A DNA stretch of 64,000 bases, from assembly GCF_003268775.1 (NCBI RefSeq), contig NZ_QLSU01000009.1:186001-250000 (forward strand), read 5' to 3'. Under the pieces are notes generated by a model. It was not told the DNA's origin, ran no database searches, and saw only the letters and a list, made by a program, of their open reading frames with translations. This stretch comes from Paraburkholderia unamae (GTDB lineage Bacteria > Pseudomonadota > Gammaproteobacteria > Burkholderiales > Burkholderiaceae). Of the stretch, positions 27,147-36,137 are shown one piece after another (position 1 is the first letter of the stretch; each line of letters starts with the position of its first letter). Both the position numbers and the translations under genes were made by a program.

Positions 27147-28451
27147 TCAGGCGACGCGCGAGCGGCGCAGGAAGGCGGGCAGCGTGCTTTGCGTGACCAC
27201 GTCCGGCTTGCCTTCGTTGCCGGCAATGAACGGGCTCCACGGTTGCGCGCGGATTGCCGTCTTCGTCTTCCACACCACGTTGAACTGACCGTCGCCGCGA
27301 ATCTCGCCGATCATCACCGGCTTGTGCAGGTGGTGATTGCCGTCCATCGTGAGCGTGAAGCCCGACGGCGCCGCCACGGTCTGCCCGATCATGGCGGTGC
27401 GCACCTTGTCGACGTCGGTGCTCTTCGCTTTTTCCACGGCCTGCTTCCACATATGGATGCCGACGAAGGTCGCTTCCATCGGGTCATTGGTCACGCGCCT
27501 GGCACCACCGGGCAGGTTGTTCGCCTTCACCCACGCTTCGAACTGGTCCTTGAACTTTGTGTTGTTCGGGCCTTTCACCGACATGAAGTAGTTCCACGCG
27601 GCGAGGTGCCCCACGAGCGGCTTCGTGTCGATGCCGCGCAGTTCTTCCTCGCCCACGGAGAACGCGACCACGGGCACGTCGGTGGCCTTGATGCCCTGGT
27701 TGCCGAGTTCCTTGTAGAACGGCACGTTCGAGTCGCCGTTGATGGTCGAGACGACCGTGGTCTTGCCGCCTTGCGAAAACGTCTTGATGTTCGCGACGAT
27801 GGTCTGATAGTCGCTATGACCGAACGGCGTGTAGACCTCCTGAATATCGCTGTCCTTCACGCCCTTGGAGTGCAGGAAGGCGCGCAGGATCTTGTTGGTC
27901 GTGCGCGGGTACACATAGTCGGTGCCGAGCAGGAAGAAGCGCTTGGCGCCCCCGCCTTCGGCGCCCATCAGGTATTCCACGGCCGGAATGGCCTGCTGGT
28001 TGGGCGCGGCGCCCGTATAGAACACGTTGCGCGACATCTCTTCCCCTTCGTACTGCACGGGGTAGTAGAGCAGGCCGTTGAGTTCCTCGAACACGGGCAG
28101 CACCGACTTGCGCGACACCGAGGTCCAGCAGCCGAATACGCAGGCCACCTTGTCCTGGGTGAGAAGCTGGCGGGCCTTTTCGGCGAACAGCGGCCAGTTC
28201 GAGGCCGGGTCGACCACCACGGGCTGGATCTGCCGGCCCATCACGCCGCCGTTCTTGTTGATGTCGGCGATCGTCATCAACGCGGTGTCTTTCAGCGAGG
28301 TCTCCGAAATCGCCATCGTGCCCGAGAGCGAGTGCAGGATGCCGACCTTGATCGGGCCGGTGCCGGTGTCCGCATGCGCGAACGGTACGCGTCCCGCAAC
28401 CGCGAGTGCGCCCGACATCGTCCCGAGTTTCAACAGACTGCGACGTTTCAT
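27147..28451 (-). CDS. urtA: urea ABC transporter substrate-binding protein UrtA
   Basis: A 434-residue periplasmic binding protein. The N-terminus MKRRSLLKLG leads into a hydrophobic stretch and an Ala-His-Ala cleavage region, so a Tat-type signal is likely. Family landmarks are KVGILHSLSGTMAISETSLKD, CVFGCWTSVSRKSVLPVFEE and GLLYYPVQYEGEE, characteristic of urea/short-amide binding proteins. It heads the urt operon behind a sigma-54 promoter with a leader of about 96 bases. Confidence 0.96.
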   Translation of the reverse strand: MKRRSLLKLGTMSGALAVAGRVPFAHADTGTGPIKVGILHSLSGTMAISETSLKDTALMTIADINKNGGVMGRQIQPVVVDPASNWPLFAEKARQLLTQDKVACVFGCWTSVSRKSVLPVFEELNGLLYYPVQYEGEEMSRNVFYTGAAPNQQAIPAVEYLMGAEGGGAKRFFLLGTDYVYPRTTNKILRAFLHSKGVKDSDIQEVYTPFGHSDYQTIVANIKTFSQGGKTTVVSTINGDSNVPFYKELGNQGIKATDVPVVAFSVGEEELRGIDTKPLVGHLAAWNYFMSVKGPNNTKFKDQFEAWVKANNLPGGARRVTNDPMEATFVGIHMWKQAVEKAKSTDVDKVRTAMIGQTVAAPSGFTLTMDGNHHLHKPVMIGEIRGDGQFNVVWKTKTAIRAQPWSPFIAGNEGKPDVVTQSTLPAFLRRSRVA

Positions 28452-28557
28452 TTATTTGCCCCTTGTCGATGAAATAGGTCGTGGGCCGTGGCGCGTGGTC
28501 GTTTGTCGTCTTGCGCGCCGCCCGGTGTGTGTGTGGCCAGTCTTGCCCGTACCCTTC

Positions 28558-28573
28558 TGCAAACGTTGTGCCA
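28558..28573 (-). promoter_or_regulatory. sigma-54 promoter of urtA
   Basis: On the minus strand the sequence reads TGGCACAACGTTTGCA, matching the -24/-12 consensus with ten bases between GG and GC. The predicted start near 28547 leaves a leader of about 96 bases before the urtA ATG. This nearly equals the ureA leader. Confidence 0.8.
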
Positions 28574-28861
28574 GCGCGAGGGGAAAGTGCGAGGCTTGCC
28601 CCACAAGGGGTGCGCCGATGCGGGGCGCATGCGTGCGCGCACGGCAAGCGGGCGATTGTGGTGCAGCGAGATGCATGTTCGGGCGCGCTGCATCGTCTCA
28701 GTGCGCGCATGCATGATGCGAAGCGGCCGGTGCGGCGGCGCACGCTGCATCGTTGTGCATGCACGGTGCGCGCGTCAGGCGGGGCGAAGCGGAGTGGAGT
28801 GACGTGAAGCGACGTGAAGCGAAAAGAAGACGCGCTTGAAAAGCGCCGGCCTCAAAACGAC

Positions 28862-28889
28862 AAAGGGCGTGGCCGAAGCCACGCCCTTT
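28862..28889 (-). terminator. intrinsic terminator after the rhodanese gene
   Basis: On the minus strand AAAGGGCGTGGC-TTCG-GCCACGCCCTTT forms a 12-base stem with a UUCG tetraloop, followed by a short T-rich tail. It ends the transcript of the rhodanese/methyltransferase pair. Confidence 0.8.
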
Positions 28890-28934
28890 CAATCTGTCTC
28901 GCCAGTGCAGGCACTGGCGCTCAAGCGAGGAGGC

Positions 28935-29258
28935 TCAGTACGTCGGCACCTTGGGGTCGACCTGACGCGACCACGCGTCGATGCCGCCTTGCAGGTTGAA
29001 CACCTTCGTGTAGCCGCGCGACTCCAGGAACATCGCCACCTGGGCGCTGCGCGCGCCGTGGTGGCAAATGCAGACGATCTGCGCTTCGTCGTCGAGTTCC
29101 TCGCTGCGCGCGGGGATCTCGCGCATCGGGATCGACAGGCTGCCGGCGATCTTCGCCGTTTCGATTTCCCAGGGCTCGCGCACGTCGAGCAGCACAGGGG
29201 TGGCGCGCGAGGTGTCGGCGAGCCATTCGGCAAGAGCGGGGGCGGTCAGATTCTGCAT
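28935..29258 (-). CDS. single-domain rhodanese-like protein
   Basis: A 107-residue rhodanese. VLLDVREPWE at residues 22-31 is the CH2A-like motif, and the active loop CHHGARSA has the catalytic Cys at 65. Such proteins carry sulfane sulfur or transfer it to thiol acceptors such as cyanide or thioredoxin. I chose the ATG at 29258. The gene follows the Pcm-like methyltransferase on the same strand by 82 bases. This pairing is common in beta- and gammaproteobacteria, but its meaning is unclear. Confidence 0.9.
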   Translation of the reverse strand: MQNLTAPALAEWLADTSRATPVLLDVREPWEIETAKIAGSLSIPMREIPARSEELDDEAQIVCICHHGARSAQVAMFLESRGYTKVFNLQGGIDAWSRQVDPKVPTY

Positions 29259-29340
29259 GGAACACTCGATCAGGTAAAAGGCCGGGCCGCCGCGAAAGGC
29301 GCCCGGCAATGCAACGGATGCAACAGTGAGCCGGCGCGCG

Positions 29341-29994
29341 TCAGAACTTGAAGCGCGGCGGGTGCACGGCGTTTTGCAGCGGTTCGACGTAGGTTTCGAA
29401 CACGCCGGCGATGCGGTACTGCTTCTCGTCGATGCGCGTGATGATCTGCGCTTCCATGACGGGCGCTGAGCCCACGAATGCGGCGAGGCGGCCGCCCACC
29501 TTGAGCTGCTCAAGCAGTTCCTGCGGCACGACCGGCAGGCCGCCCGAGACGCAGATCACGTCGTAGGGCGCGTTGGCGGCCCAGCCGCGCGCGCCGTCGC
29601 CGAGCGCGACTTCGGCGTTCAGCACGCCGTTCTTGACGAAGTTCGCGCGGGCGAACTCGGCGAGCTCCGTGTCGATCTCCACGGTCAGCACCTTCTGCGC
29701 GCGGTGCGCGAGCAGCGCCGCCATGTAGCCGGAGCCCGCGCCGATTTCCAGCACGCTTTCGTGCTTCTTCACCGCGAGTTCCTGGAGCACGCGCGCCTCG
29801 ACGCGCGGCGCCAGCATGTGCTGCCCGTTCGGCAGCGGCAGTTCGAGGTCGGCAAACGCGATGTCGACATAGGCCGCGGGGACGAAATGCTCACGCTTGA
29901 CGATCGAGAGCAGGTTCAGCACGTCCTGGTCGAGCACTTCCCAGGGGCGAATCTGCTGTTCGATCATGTTGAAACGCGCTTGTTCGATGTTCAT
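29341..29994 (-). CDS. protein-L-isoaspartate O-methyltransferase family protein
   Basis: A 217-residue SAM enzyme with VLEIGAGSGYMAALL at residues 81-95 and GDGARGW in the middle. The N-terminus RFNMIEQQIRPWEVLDQDVL is that of the proteobacterial Pcm-like branch. Canonical Pcm repairs isoaspartyl residues. This branch often lacks strong catalytic-loop conservation, and its physiological substrate is not established. It diverges from the LacI-type regulator. Confidence 0.8.
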   Translation of the reverse strand: MNIEQARFNMIEQQIRPWEVLDQDVLNLLSIVKREHFVPAAYVDIAFADLELPLPNGQHMLAPRVEARVLQELAVKKHESVLEIGAGSGYMAALLAHRAQKVLTVEIDTELAEFARANFVKNGVLNAEVALGDGARGWAANAPYDVICVSGGLPVVPQELLEQLKVGGRLAAFVGSAPVMEAQIITRIDEKQYRIAGVFETYVEPLQNAVHPPRFKF

Positions 29995-30286
29995 GGTGAC
30001 TCGGCGTTGTGGTCGGGATCAGTTCGGGACCGCTTTCGGATTCTGCTTCGCTCCGGACGGCGGTTCCGGGGTCATGGGGCTGGCCCGCGCGCTGGAAGCC
30101 TTCCCCGTTGCTCGCGACACCCCACCAGGCCCGGCAAAAAAGGCGTCGGGCAACCGCAGAATTGTAGCAAACCGGCTTCTGGCTTTGCCTCGCCGTCGGC
30201 AGCCGGGGCGCATCCGGGCGCCAATATCGGATCGGTGTTTGTCCTGGCTTCATGCGCCTTGCGGTTTTGCGATTTACCTACCAAAA
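29995..30286. other. intergenic region between the Pcm-like gene and the LacI regulator
   Basis: About 290 bases before the operator palindrome, holding the promoter region of the minus-strand methyltransferase gene. I see no gene and no other clear site. Confidence 0.4.
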
Positions 30287-30302
30287 ATGTAATCGATTAC
30301 AT
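30287..30302. promoter_or_regulatory. LacI-family operator
   Basis: ATGTAATCGATTACAT is a perfect 16-base palindrome with the central CG typical of LacI/GalR operators. It ends 21 bases before the start codon of the LacI-family gene, so autoregulation and control of the downstream sugar operon are likely. Confidence 0.85.
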
Positions 30303-30322
30303 CCGGGGCCCCGAACGCCGCC

Positions 30323-31399
30323 ATGTCCGCTCACCCGTCTGGATCGCCGCAGCCCGAAAACGCTGACGCGCAAGGCGCGGGCGAGGGCGTGCGCGGTGGC
30401 TCCATTGCCGCGGTCGCGCAGCGCGTGGGCGTGTCGGTCGCGACGGTTTCGCGCGTGCTCAACGGCCACGCGAACGTGCGCGCCGCGACGCGCGAGCGCG
30501 TGCTGGCCGAGGTCGAGGCGAGCGGCTATCGCGTAAACGAACTCGCGCGCAACCTGCGCACCGCCGAAAGCCGCCTGCTCCTCACGATGGTGCCCGACTT
30601 CGGCAACCCGTTTTACGCCGAGATCGTGCGCGGCATCGACAGCGTGGCGCGCCAGCACGGTTATTTCATGCTGCTGTGCGACACGGGCGCCGACGCGGGC
30701 CGCGAGCGCGGCTACTTCGACCTGCTGCGCCGCCATCGCGCGGACGGCGCGATCTGCCTCGATCCGGCCACGGTGCAGCAAGCCAACCGGCTGATGGCGG
30801 CCGAATCGGCGGCGCTGCCGTGGGTGGCCTGCTGCGAGTTCGACCCGGACGTGGGCGTGCCATTTGTAGGCATCGACAACTACCGGGCCGCGCACGACGC
30901 GGTGCGGCATTTGATCGCGCGGGGGCGGCGACGCGTCGCGCTCATCAACTCCGACGAGCACTACCTCTACGCGCGGCAGCGCCGCGACGGCTGGCGCGAC
31001 GCGCTTGCCGAGGCCGGCGTCGAGGCGCGCGACGCCTGGCGCGTGAATGTGAACTGCCTCGACTACGACGCGGGCGCGCAGGCCGCCGCCGCGCTGATGC
31101 ACTTGCCGGCGGAGCACGCGCCCGAGGCGATTTTCGCGGTGTCGGACACGCTGGCGGTGGGCGTCGTCAACGGCTTGCGCAGCGTGGGGCGGCGCGTGCC
31201 CGACGACGTCGCCGTGGTGGGCTTCGACGACATCGCGCTTGCCGCGCGCATCGACCCGCCGCTCACGACGATCGCCCAGCCCATGCGCGAACTGGGCGAG
31301 ACGGCCGCGCGGCTGTTGCTGCGGCGCCTCGCCGACCCGCGCGCGAGCGTGCCGGGCGTGCTGCTGCCGCATCGGCTCGTGATACGCGAGAGCGCCTGA
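30323..31399 (+). CDS. LacI-family transcriptional regulator
   Basis: A 358-residue repressor. A polar leader of about 30 residues precedes the helix-turn-helix SIAAVAQRVGVSVATVSRVL and the hinge helix region NELARNLRTAES. The rest is a periplasmic-binding-protein-like effector domain (LLTMVPDFGNPFYAEIVRGI). It is followed by sugar ABC transporter and sugar-metabolism genes, and a perfect operator palindrome lies just upstream. The effector is likely the transported sugar or a derivative. The start may be a few codons later. Confidence 0.93.
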   Translation: MSAHPSGSPQPENADAQGAGEGVRGGSIAAVAQRVGVSVATVSRVLNGHANVRAATRERVLAEVEASGYRVNELARNLRTAESRLLLTMVPDFGNPFYAEIVRGIDSVARQHGYFMLLCDTGADAGRERGYFDLLRRHRADGAICLDPATVQQANRLMAAESAALPWVACCEFDPDVGVPFVGIDNYRAAHDAVRHLIARGRRRVALINSDEHYLYARQRRDGWRDALAEAGVEARDAWRVNVNCLDYDAGAQAAAALMHLPAEHAPEAIFAVSDTLAVGVVNGLRSVGRRVPDDVAVVGFDDIALAARIDPPLTTIAQPMRELGETAARLLLRRLADPRASVPGVLLPHRLVIRESA

Positions 31400-31451
31400 A
31401 CGCAGGAGACACGCCGCCACGGGCGGCGCCATCGAGGAGGAGCGCACGCTC

Positions 31452-32939
31452 ATGAGCGTCGCCGTGAAGTTCAACGACATCCGCAAGGACTTCGGTCCCG
31501 TGCGCGTGCTGCACGGCGTGAGCTTCGAACTCGCGCCGGGGCGCATTCACGGGCTGCTCGGCGAGAACGGCGCGGGCAAGTCCACGCTCATGAAGATCCT
31601 CGCGGGTTATGAAGCGGCAAGCGCGGGCGAGATGCTCGTGGACGGCGTGGCGCGCCGCTTCGAAGGCTCGCGCGAGGCCGAGGCGGCCGGCATCGTGCTG
31701 ATTCACCAGGAGTTCAACCTCGCCGAGCATCTCACGATCGCGCAGAACATCTTCCTTGGCCACGAGAAGCGCCGGGGCTGGCTCGTCGACGACGCCGCCA
31801 TGCGCCGCGAAGCGCGCGATCTGCTCGCGCAGGTGGGGCTCGCACGCGACCCGGACGTCAAAGTGCGCGACCTGATCGTGGCCGAAAAGCAACTGGTGGA
31901 GATCGCCAAGGCGCTGTCGCGGCACGCGCGCCTGCTCATCATGGACGAACCCACGGCCACGCTCACGCCCGCCGAAACGGCGCGCCTCTTCGCGTTGATG
32001 ACGAAGCTGCGCGCGGCGGGCACGACGCTCGTCTACATCTCGCACAAGCTCGACGAAGTGGAGCGGATCACCGACGACGTGGTCGTGATGCGCGACGGCC
32101 GTTTCGTGGCCGCGAGCGCGACGGCAGGCCTCGCGCGCCAGCAGATGGCGAACCTGATGGTGGGCCGCGACGTCTCCGACATGTTTCCGGAGAAACAGGC
32201 CGCGCCCGAGGACGCGAGCGTGGCGCTGCGCGTGACGAATCTCGCGGTGCCGGGCTGGGTCGAGGACCTCTCGTTCGAGGTGCGCGCGGGCGAGATACTC
32301 GGCTTCGCCGGGCTCGTGGGCGCGGGGCGCAGCGAAGCGTTCGAGGCCATTGTGGGCCTGCGCGCGCGGCGCGCGGGCGTCATCGAAATCGACGGCCGCG
32401 CCGTGACGCTGCATCAGCCGCGCGACGCGATGCGCCACGGCCTCACCTACCTGAGCGAAGACAGAAAAGGCCGTGGCCTGCACATGAACCTCACGCTTCA
32501 GGACAACCTCACGCTCATGACGCTCGAACGTTACGGCCACCCGCTGCTGGACCTCAAGGCGGCCCGCCGCGCGCTGGAAACGGCGGTGCGCGAATTCGGC
32601 ATCCGCACGGGCGACCTCAACAGCCGCGCGCGCATGCTGTCGGGCGGCAACCAGCAGAAGCTCGCGCTCGCCAAGTTCCTTCAGCCCGACCCGCGCGTGA
32701 TCGTGCTCGACGAGCCCACGCGTGGCGTGGACGTGGGCGCGAAACGCGACATCTATTTCCTGATCCAGCGGCTCGCGGCCTCGGGGCGCGCGGTCGTGGT
32801 GATTTCGTCGGAGCTGGTCGAACTGATCGGGCTAGCGCATCGCGTGGCGGTGATGCGCGCGGGCCGGCTCGTCGCCACGCTCGGGCGCGAGCACCTGAAC
32901 GAAGAGGAGTTGATCGCCCATGCAACCGGCACCCACTGA
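31452..32939 (+). CDS. sugar ABC transporter ATP-binding protein (RbsA type)
   Basis: A 495-residue ATPase with two fused nucleotide-binding domains, the CUT2 (ribose/xylose/galactose) type. The first has Walker A GLLGENGAGKSTLMK and LLIMDEPTATLTPAE. The second has the degenerate Walker A GFAGLVGAGRSEAF but an intact LSGGNQQKLALAKFL signature and VIVLDEPTRGVDVG. It overlaps the permease gene by 20 bases. It powers import of a sugar that cannot be named from sequence. Confidence 0.94.
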   Translation: MSVAVKFNDIRKDFGPVRVLHGVSFELAPGRIHGLLGENGAGKSTLMKILAGYEAASAGEMLVDGVARRFEGSREAEAAGIVLIHQEFNLAEHLTIAQNIFLGHEKRRGWLVDDAAMRREARDLLAQVGLARDPDVKVRDLIVAEKQLVEIAKALSRHARLLIMDEPTATLTPAETARLFALMTKLRAAGTTLVYISHKLDEVERITDDVVVMRDGRFVAASATAGLARQQMANLMVGRDVSDMFPEKQAAPEDASVALRVTNLAVPGWVEDLSFEVRAGEILGFAGLVGAGRSEAFEAIVGLRARRAGVIEIDGRAVTLHQPRDAMRHGLTYLSEDRKGRGLHMNLTLQDNLTLMTLERYGHPLLDLKAARRALETAVREFGIRTGDLNSRARMLSGGNQQKLALAKFLQPDPRVIVLDEPTRGVDVGAKRDIYFLIQRLAASGRAVVVISSELVELIGLAHRVAVMRAGRLVATLGREHLNEEELIAHATGTH

Positions 32940-33939
32940 AGCGGCGCCCGAGGGGCGTCGCGCTCGCGCTGCCGCGCTGCGGCTCGTGCATCGGCTCGCG
33001 GGCGTCGGGCCGCTCATCGGCCTGATCGCGCTATGCGTGCTCGGCACGCTGCTCAACCGCGACTTCGCCACCGCCGGCAACCTGCTCAATGTGCTCACGC
33101 GCACGTCGTTCATCGGCATCATCTCCGTGGGCATGACGTTCGTGATCATCTCGGGCGGCATCGATCTGTCGGTCGGGTCGATGGCGGCGCTCATCGCGGG
33201 CGTGATGATCTGGACGATGAACACGCTGGCCGGCACGCACGGGCTCGCGCCGCTCGCGATCGTGGCAATCGGCATGGCGATCGCACTCGTGCTGGGCGCG
33301 GTGTTCGGGCTCGCGCATGGCTTGCTCATCACGCGCGGGCGTATCGAACCGTTCATCGTGACGCTCGGCACGCTCGGCCTCTTCCGCTCGGTGCTCACGT
33401 GGCTCGCCGACGGCGGCGCGCTCACGCTCCAGAACAATCTCGTCGATCTCTACGGGCCGGTGTATTACGCGAGCCTCTTCGGCATACCGGTGCCCGTGTG
33501 GGTGTTCGCGCTCACGGCGGCGGGCGGCGCGCTCATTCTCAATCGCACCGCGTTCGGGCGGCATGTGCAGGCCATCGGCTCGAACGAGCAGGTCGCGCGC
33601 TATGCGGCGATTCGCGTGGATCGCGTGAAGTGCGCGACCTACGTGCTGCTCGGCGTGTGCGTGGGCGTGGCGACCGTGCTTTATGTGCCGCGCCTCGGCT
33701 CCGCCACGCCGACCACGGGCCTGCTGTGGGAACTGGAGGCGATCGCCGCCGTGGTGGTGGGCGGCACCGCGCTCAAGGGTGGCGAAGGACGCGTGGCGGG
33801 CACCGTGGTGGGCGCGGTGCTGCTTTCGGTCATCGCCAACATTCTCAATCTCACGAGCATCATCAGCGTGTATCTGAATGCGGCGGTGCAGGGTGTGGCG
33901 ATCATCGCCGTGGCGTTCTTGCAGCGCGGCAGACGGTAA
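32920..33939 (+). CDS. sugar ABC transporter permease (RbsC type)
   Basis: A 339-residue CUT2-class permease with eight to ten helices. It carries FIGIISVGMTFVIISGGIDL and the coupling stretch ELEAIAAVVVGGTALKGGEG, both RbsC landmarks. The first 20 residues are Ala/Arg-rich and cytoplasmic. It overlaps the ATPase gene, so translation is coupled. Confidence 0.94.
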   Translation: MQPAPTEAAPEGRRARAAALRLVHRLAGVGPLIGLIALCVLGTLLNRDFATAGNLLNVLTRTSFIGIISVGMTFVIISGGIDLSVGSMAALIAGVMIWTMNTLAGTHGLAPLAIVAIGMAIALVLGAVFGLAHGLLITRGRIEPFIVTLGTLGLFRSVLTWLADGGALTLQNNLVDLYGPVYYASLFGIPVPVWVFALTAAGGALILNRTAFGRHVQAIGSNEQVARYAAIRVDRVKCATYVLLGVCVGVATVLYVPRLGSATPTTGLLWELEAIAAVVVGGTALKGGEGRVAGTVVGAVLLSVIANILNLTSIISVYLNAAVQGVAIIAVAFLQRGRR

Positions 33940-34054
33940 GGATGTCGAAGCAGATCCGGCAGGGCGGAAGAGAGGGCGAGGGGTCGAAGGGTCGAAGGAG
34001 GCAGCGAACACTCAACGCATAAAACGGGCGCGGGCCCGCATAGGAGACGGCATC

Positions 34055-35023
34055 ATGAAGAAGATGATTCGAACGATGTGCGCGGGCGCGCTGGCGCTCG
34101 GCGTGGCGGCGACCTTCGGTGCGGGTGCGGCGCGCGCCGACGACAAGGTCACGCTGGGCGTGGCCATTCCAACGGCCGACCACGGCTTCACGGGCGGCAT
34201 CGTCTGGTGGGCGAACGAGGCGAAAAAGGAACTCGAAAAGGCGCATCCCGACCTGAAGGTCATCGTCAAGACGGCGGCGAACGCGCCCGATCAGGCGAAC
34301 CAGTTGCAGGACCTCGTGACGGTGAACAAGATCAACGCGCTCGTGATCTTCCCGTATGAATCGGCTTCGCTCACGCAGCCCGTCGCGCAGGTGAAGAAGA
34401 AGGGCGTGTACGTGACGGTGGTCGATCGCGGCCTGACCGACACGAGCGCACAGGACGCCTATGTGGCGGGCGACAACACGGCGTTCGGCAAGATCCCCGC
34501 TGAATATCTCGCGAAGCAGTTGAACGGCAAGGGCGACATCGTCGCGCTGCGCGGCATTCCCACCACGCTCGACAACGAGCGCTGGACCGCGTTCACGACC
34601 GTGCTGAAGGGCTATCCCGACATCAAGATCCTCGACGCAAAGTACGCGAACTGGAACCGCGACGACGCGTTCCGCACGATGCAGGATTACCTCACGCGCT
34701 TCAAGCACATCGACGCCGTGTGGGCCGCCGACGACGACATGGCCGTGGGCGTGCTCAAGGCGATCGACCAGGCCAAGCGCAACGACATCAAGATCGTGTT
34801 CGGCGGCGCGGGATCGAAGGAGATGGTCAAGCGCGTGATGGACGGCGATCCGCTCGTGAAGGCCGACGTGTCGTATTCGCCGAAGTTCATCTACGACGCG
34901 ATCAAGCTCACGGCCGAGGCGCGTCTCGCGGGCAAGCCGCTGCCGGCCACGACGATCATTCCCTCGGTGCTGATCACGAAGGAGAACGCCAAACAGTTCT
35001 ACTTCCCCGACTCGCCGTTCTGA
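34055..35023 (+). CDS. sugar ABC transporter periplasmic binding protein
   Basis: A 322-residue type I periplasmic binding protein of the RbsB class. Residues 1-28 are a signal peptide ending in AARA. DKVTLGVAIPTADHGFTGGI and AADDDMAVGVLKAIDQA are the expected landmarks. A clear AGGAG ribosome site precedes the ATG at 34055, which decides against the longer frame from 33878. It completes the transporter with the two upstream genes. Confidence 0.94.
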   Translation: MKKMIRTMCAGALALGVAATFGAGAARADDKVTLGVAIPTADHGFTGGIVWWANEAKKELEKAHPDLKVIVKTAANAPDQANQLQDLVTVNKINALVIFPYESASLTQPVAQVKKKGVYVTVVDRGLTDTSAQDAYVAGDNTAFGKIPAEYLAKQLNGKGDIVALRGIPTTLDNERWTAFTTVLKGYPDIKILDAKYANWNRDDAFRTMQDYLTRFKHIDAVWAADDDMAVGVLKAIDQAKRNDIKIVFGGAGSKEMVKRVMDGDPLVKADVSYSPKFIYDAIKLTAEARLAGKPLPATTIIPSVLITKENAKQFYFPDSPF

Positions 35024-35062
35024 GCGGCGCCAGCGCGCACGATCGACAGGAGACGCAAGCCG

Positions 35063-36112
35063 ATGAAGACGATCAAGGGCCCGGCAATCTTTCTCGCGCA
35101 GTTTCTCGGCGAAGACACGCCGTTCGACAGCTTCGCGCACATGGCCGGCTGGGCGGGCCAGCTCGGCTACAAGGGCATCCAGGTGCCCACCGACGCGCGT
35201 CTCATCGATCTCGCGCAGGCGGCGTCGAGCGTGGCCTACTGCGACGACCTGCGCCAGCAGGCCGACGACGCGGGCGTGGCGATCACCGAGCTTTCCACGC
35301 ATCTGCAAGGGCAGCTCGTGGCCGTGCATCCCGCCTACGACACGCTGTTCGACGGCTTCGCGCCGCAAGCGGTGCGCGGCGATCGCGAGGCGCGCACGGC
35401 CTGGGCCATCGAGCAGTTGATGCTGGCCGCGCGCGCCTCGAAAAATCTCGGGCTCGCCACGCATGTGACGTTTTCGGGTGCGTTGGCGTGGCCGTATGTC
35501 TACCCGTGGCCGCAGCGCCCGGCGGGTCTCGTCGAAGCGGCGTTCGACGAACTCGCGCGCCGCTGGCGGCCGATTCTCGATGCCTTCGACGCGGCGGGCG
35601 TGGATGTCTGCTACGAATTGCACCCCGGCGAGGACCTGCACGATGGCGTGACGTTCGAGCGCTTTCTCGCGGCCGTGGGCGATCACCCGCGCGCGAACAT
35701 CCTCTACGACCCGAGCCACTTCGTTTTGCAGCAGCTCGACTACCTCGCGTTCATCGACCTCTATCACGCGCGCATCAAGGCCTTTCACGTGAAGGATGCC
35801 GAATTCCGCCCGAGCGGCCGCCAGGGCGTGTATGGCGGCTACAGCAGCTGGGTCGAGCGTGCGGGGCGCTTTCGGTCGCTGGGCGACGGGCAGATCGACT
35901 TCGGCGCGATCTTCTCGAAGCTCACGCAGTACGACTTTCCGGGCTGGGCTGTGCTGGAGTGGGAATGCGCGCTCAAGCATCCCCATGACGGCGCGCGCGA
36001 GGGCGCGGAGTTCATCAAGCGGCACCTCATCCGCGTGGCGGAGCATGCGTTCGACGACTTCGCGGGCAGTGGCGTCGATGCGGCGCAAGTGAAGGGCGTG
36101 CTGGGTCTCTGA
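35063..36112 (+). CDS. sugar phosphate isomerase/epimerase (AP endonuclease family 2 TIM barrel)
   Basis: A 349-residue TIM-barrel protein related to xylose isomerase and IolE/IolI. Likely metal ligands are the Glu and His in CYELHPGED, the Asp and His in ILYDPSHF, the His in KAFHVKDAE and the C-terminal Glu in VLEWECAL. It would isomerise, epimerise or dehydrate a sugar or its keto form. It lies 39 bases after the binding protein gene and 25 before the Gfo/Idh gene. The exact reaction cannot be set from sequence. Confidence 0.85.
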   Translation: MKTIKGPAIFLAQFLGEDTPFDSFAHMAGWAGQLGYKGIQVPTDARLIDLAQAASSVAYCDDLRQQADDAGVAITELSTHLQGQLVAVHPAYDTLFDGFAPQAVRGDREARTAWAIEQLMLAARASKNLGLATHVTFSGALAWPYVYPWPQRPAGLVEAAFDELARRWRPILDAFDAAGVDVCYELHPGEDLHDGVTFERFLAAVGDHPRANILYDPSHFVLQQLDYLAFIDLYHARIKAFHVKDAEFRPSGRQGVYGGYSSWVERAGRFRSLGDGQIDFGAIFSKLTQYDFPGWAVLEWECALKHPHDGAREGAEFIKRHLIRVAEHAFDDFAGSGVDAAQVKGVLGL

Positions 36113-36137
36113 AACCGGTTTTCGCAGGAGCGATGCA

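Larger units (their letters stand above)
28452..28934. other. 483-base intergenic region upstream of urtA
   Basis: It carries the urtA leader and sigma-54 promoter, then about 200 bases rich in TGCA and GGTGC half-sites (28655-28770) where NtrC-type enhancers would be expected. An exact 10-base tandem duplication, GACGTGAAGC, lies at 28801-28820. The rhodanese-operon terminator is at 28862-28889, and a perfect inverted repeat CGCCAGTGC/GCACTGGCG at 28900-28919. No gene is supported here. Confidence 0.6.

Noticed and set aside
28662..28675. TGCA-N6-TGCA upstream of urtA as an NtrC site
   Set aside because: The spacing and half-sites do not match the NtrC palindrome (nine bases between TGCA cores); only loose half-sites are present.
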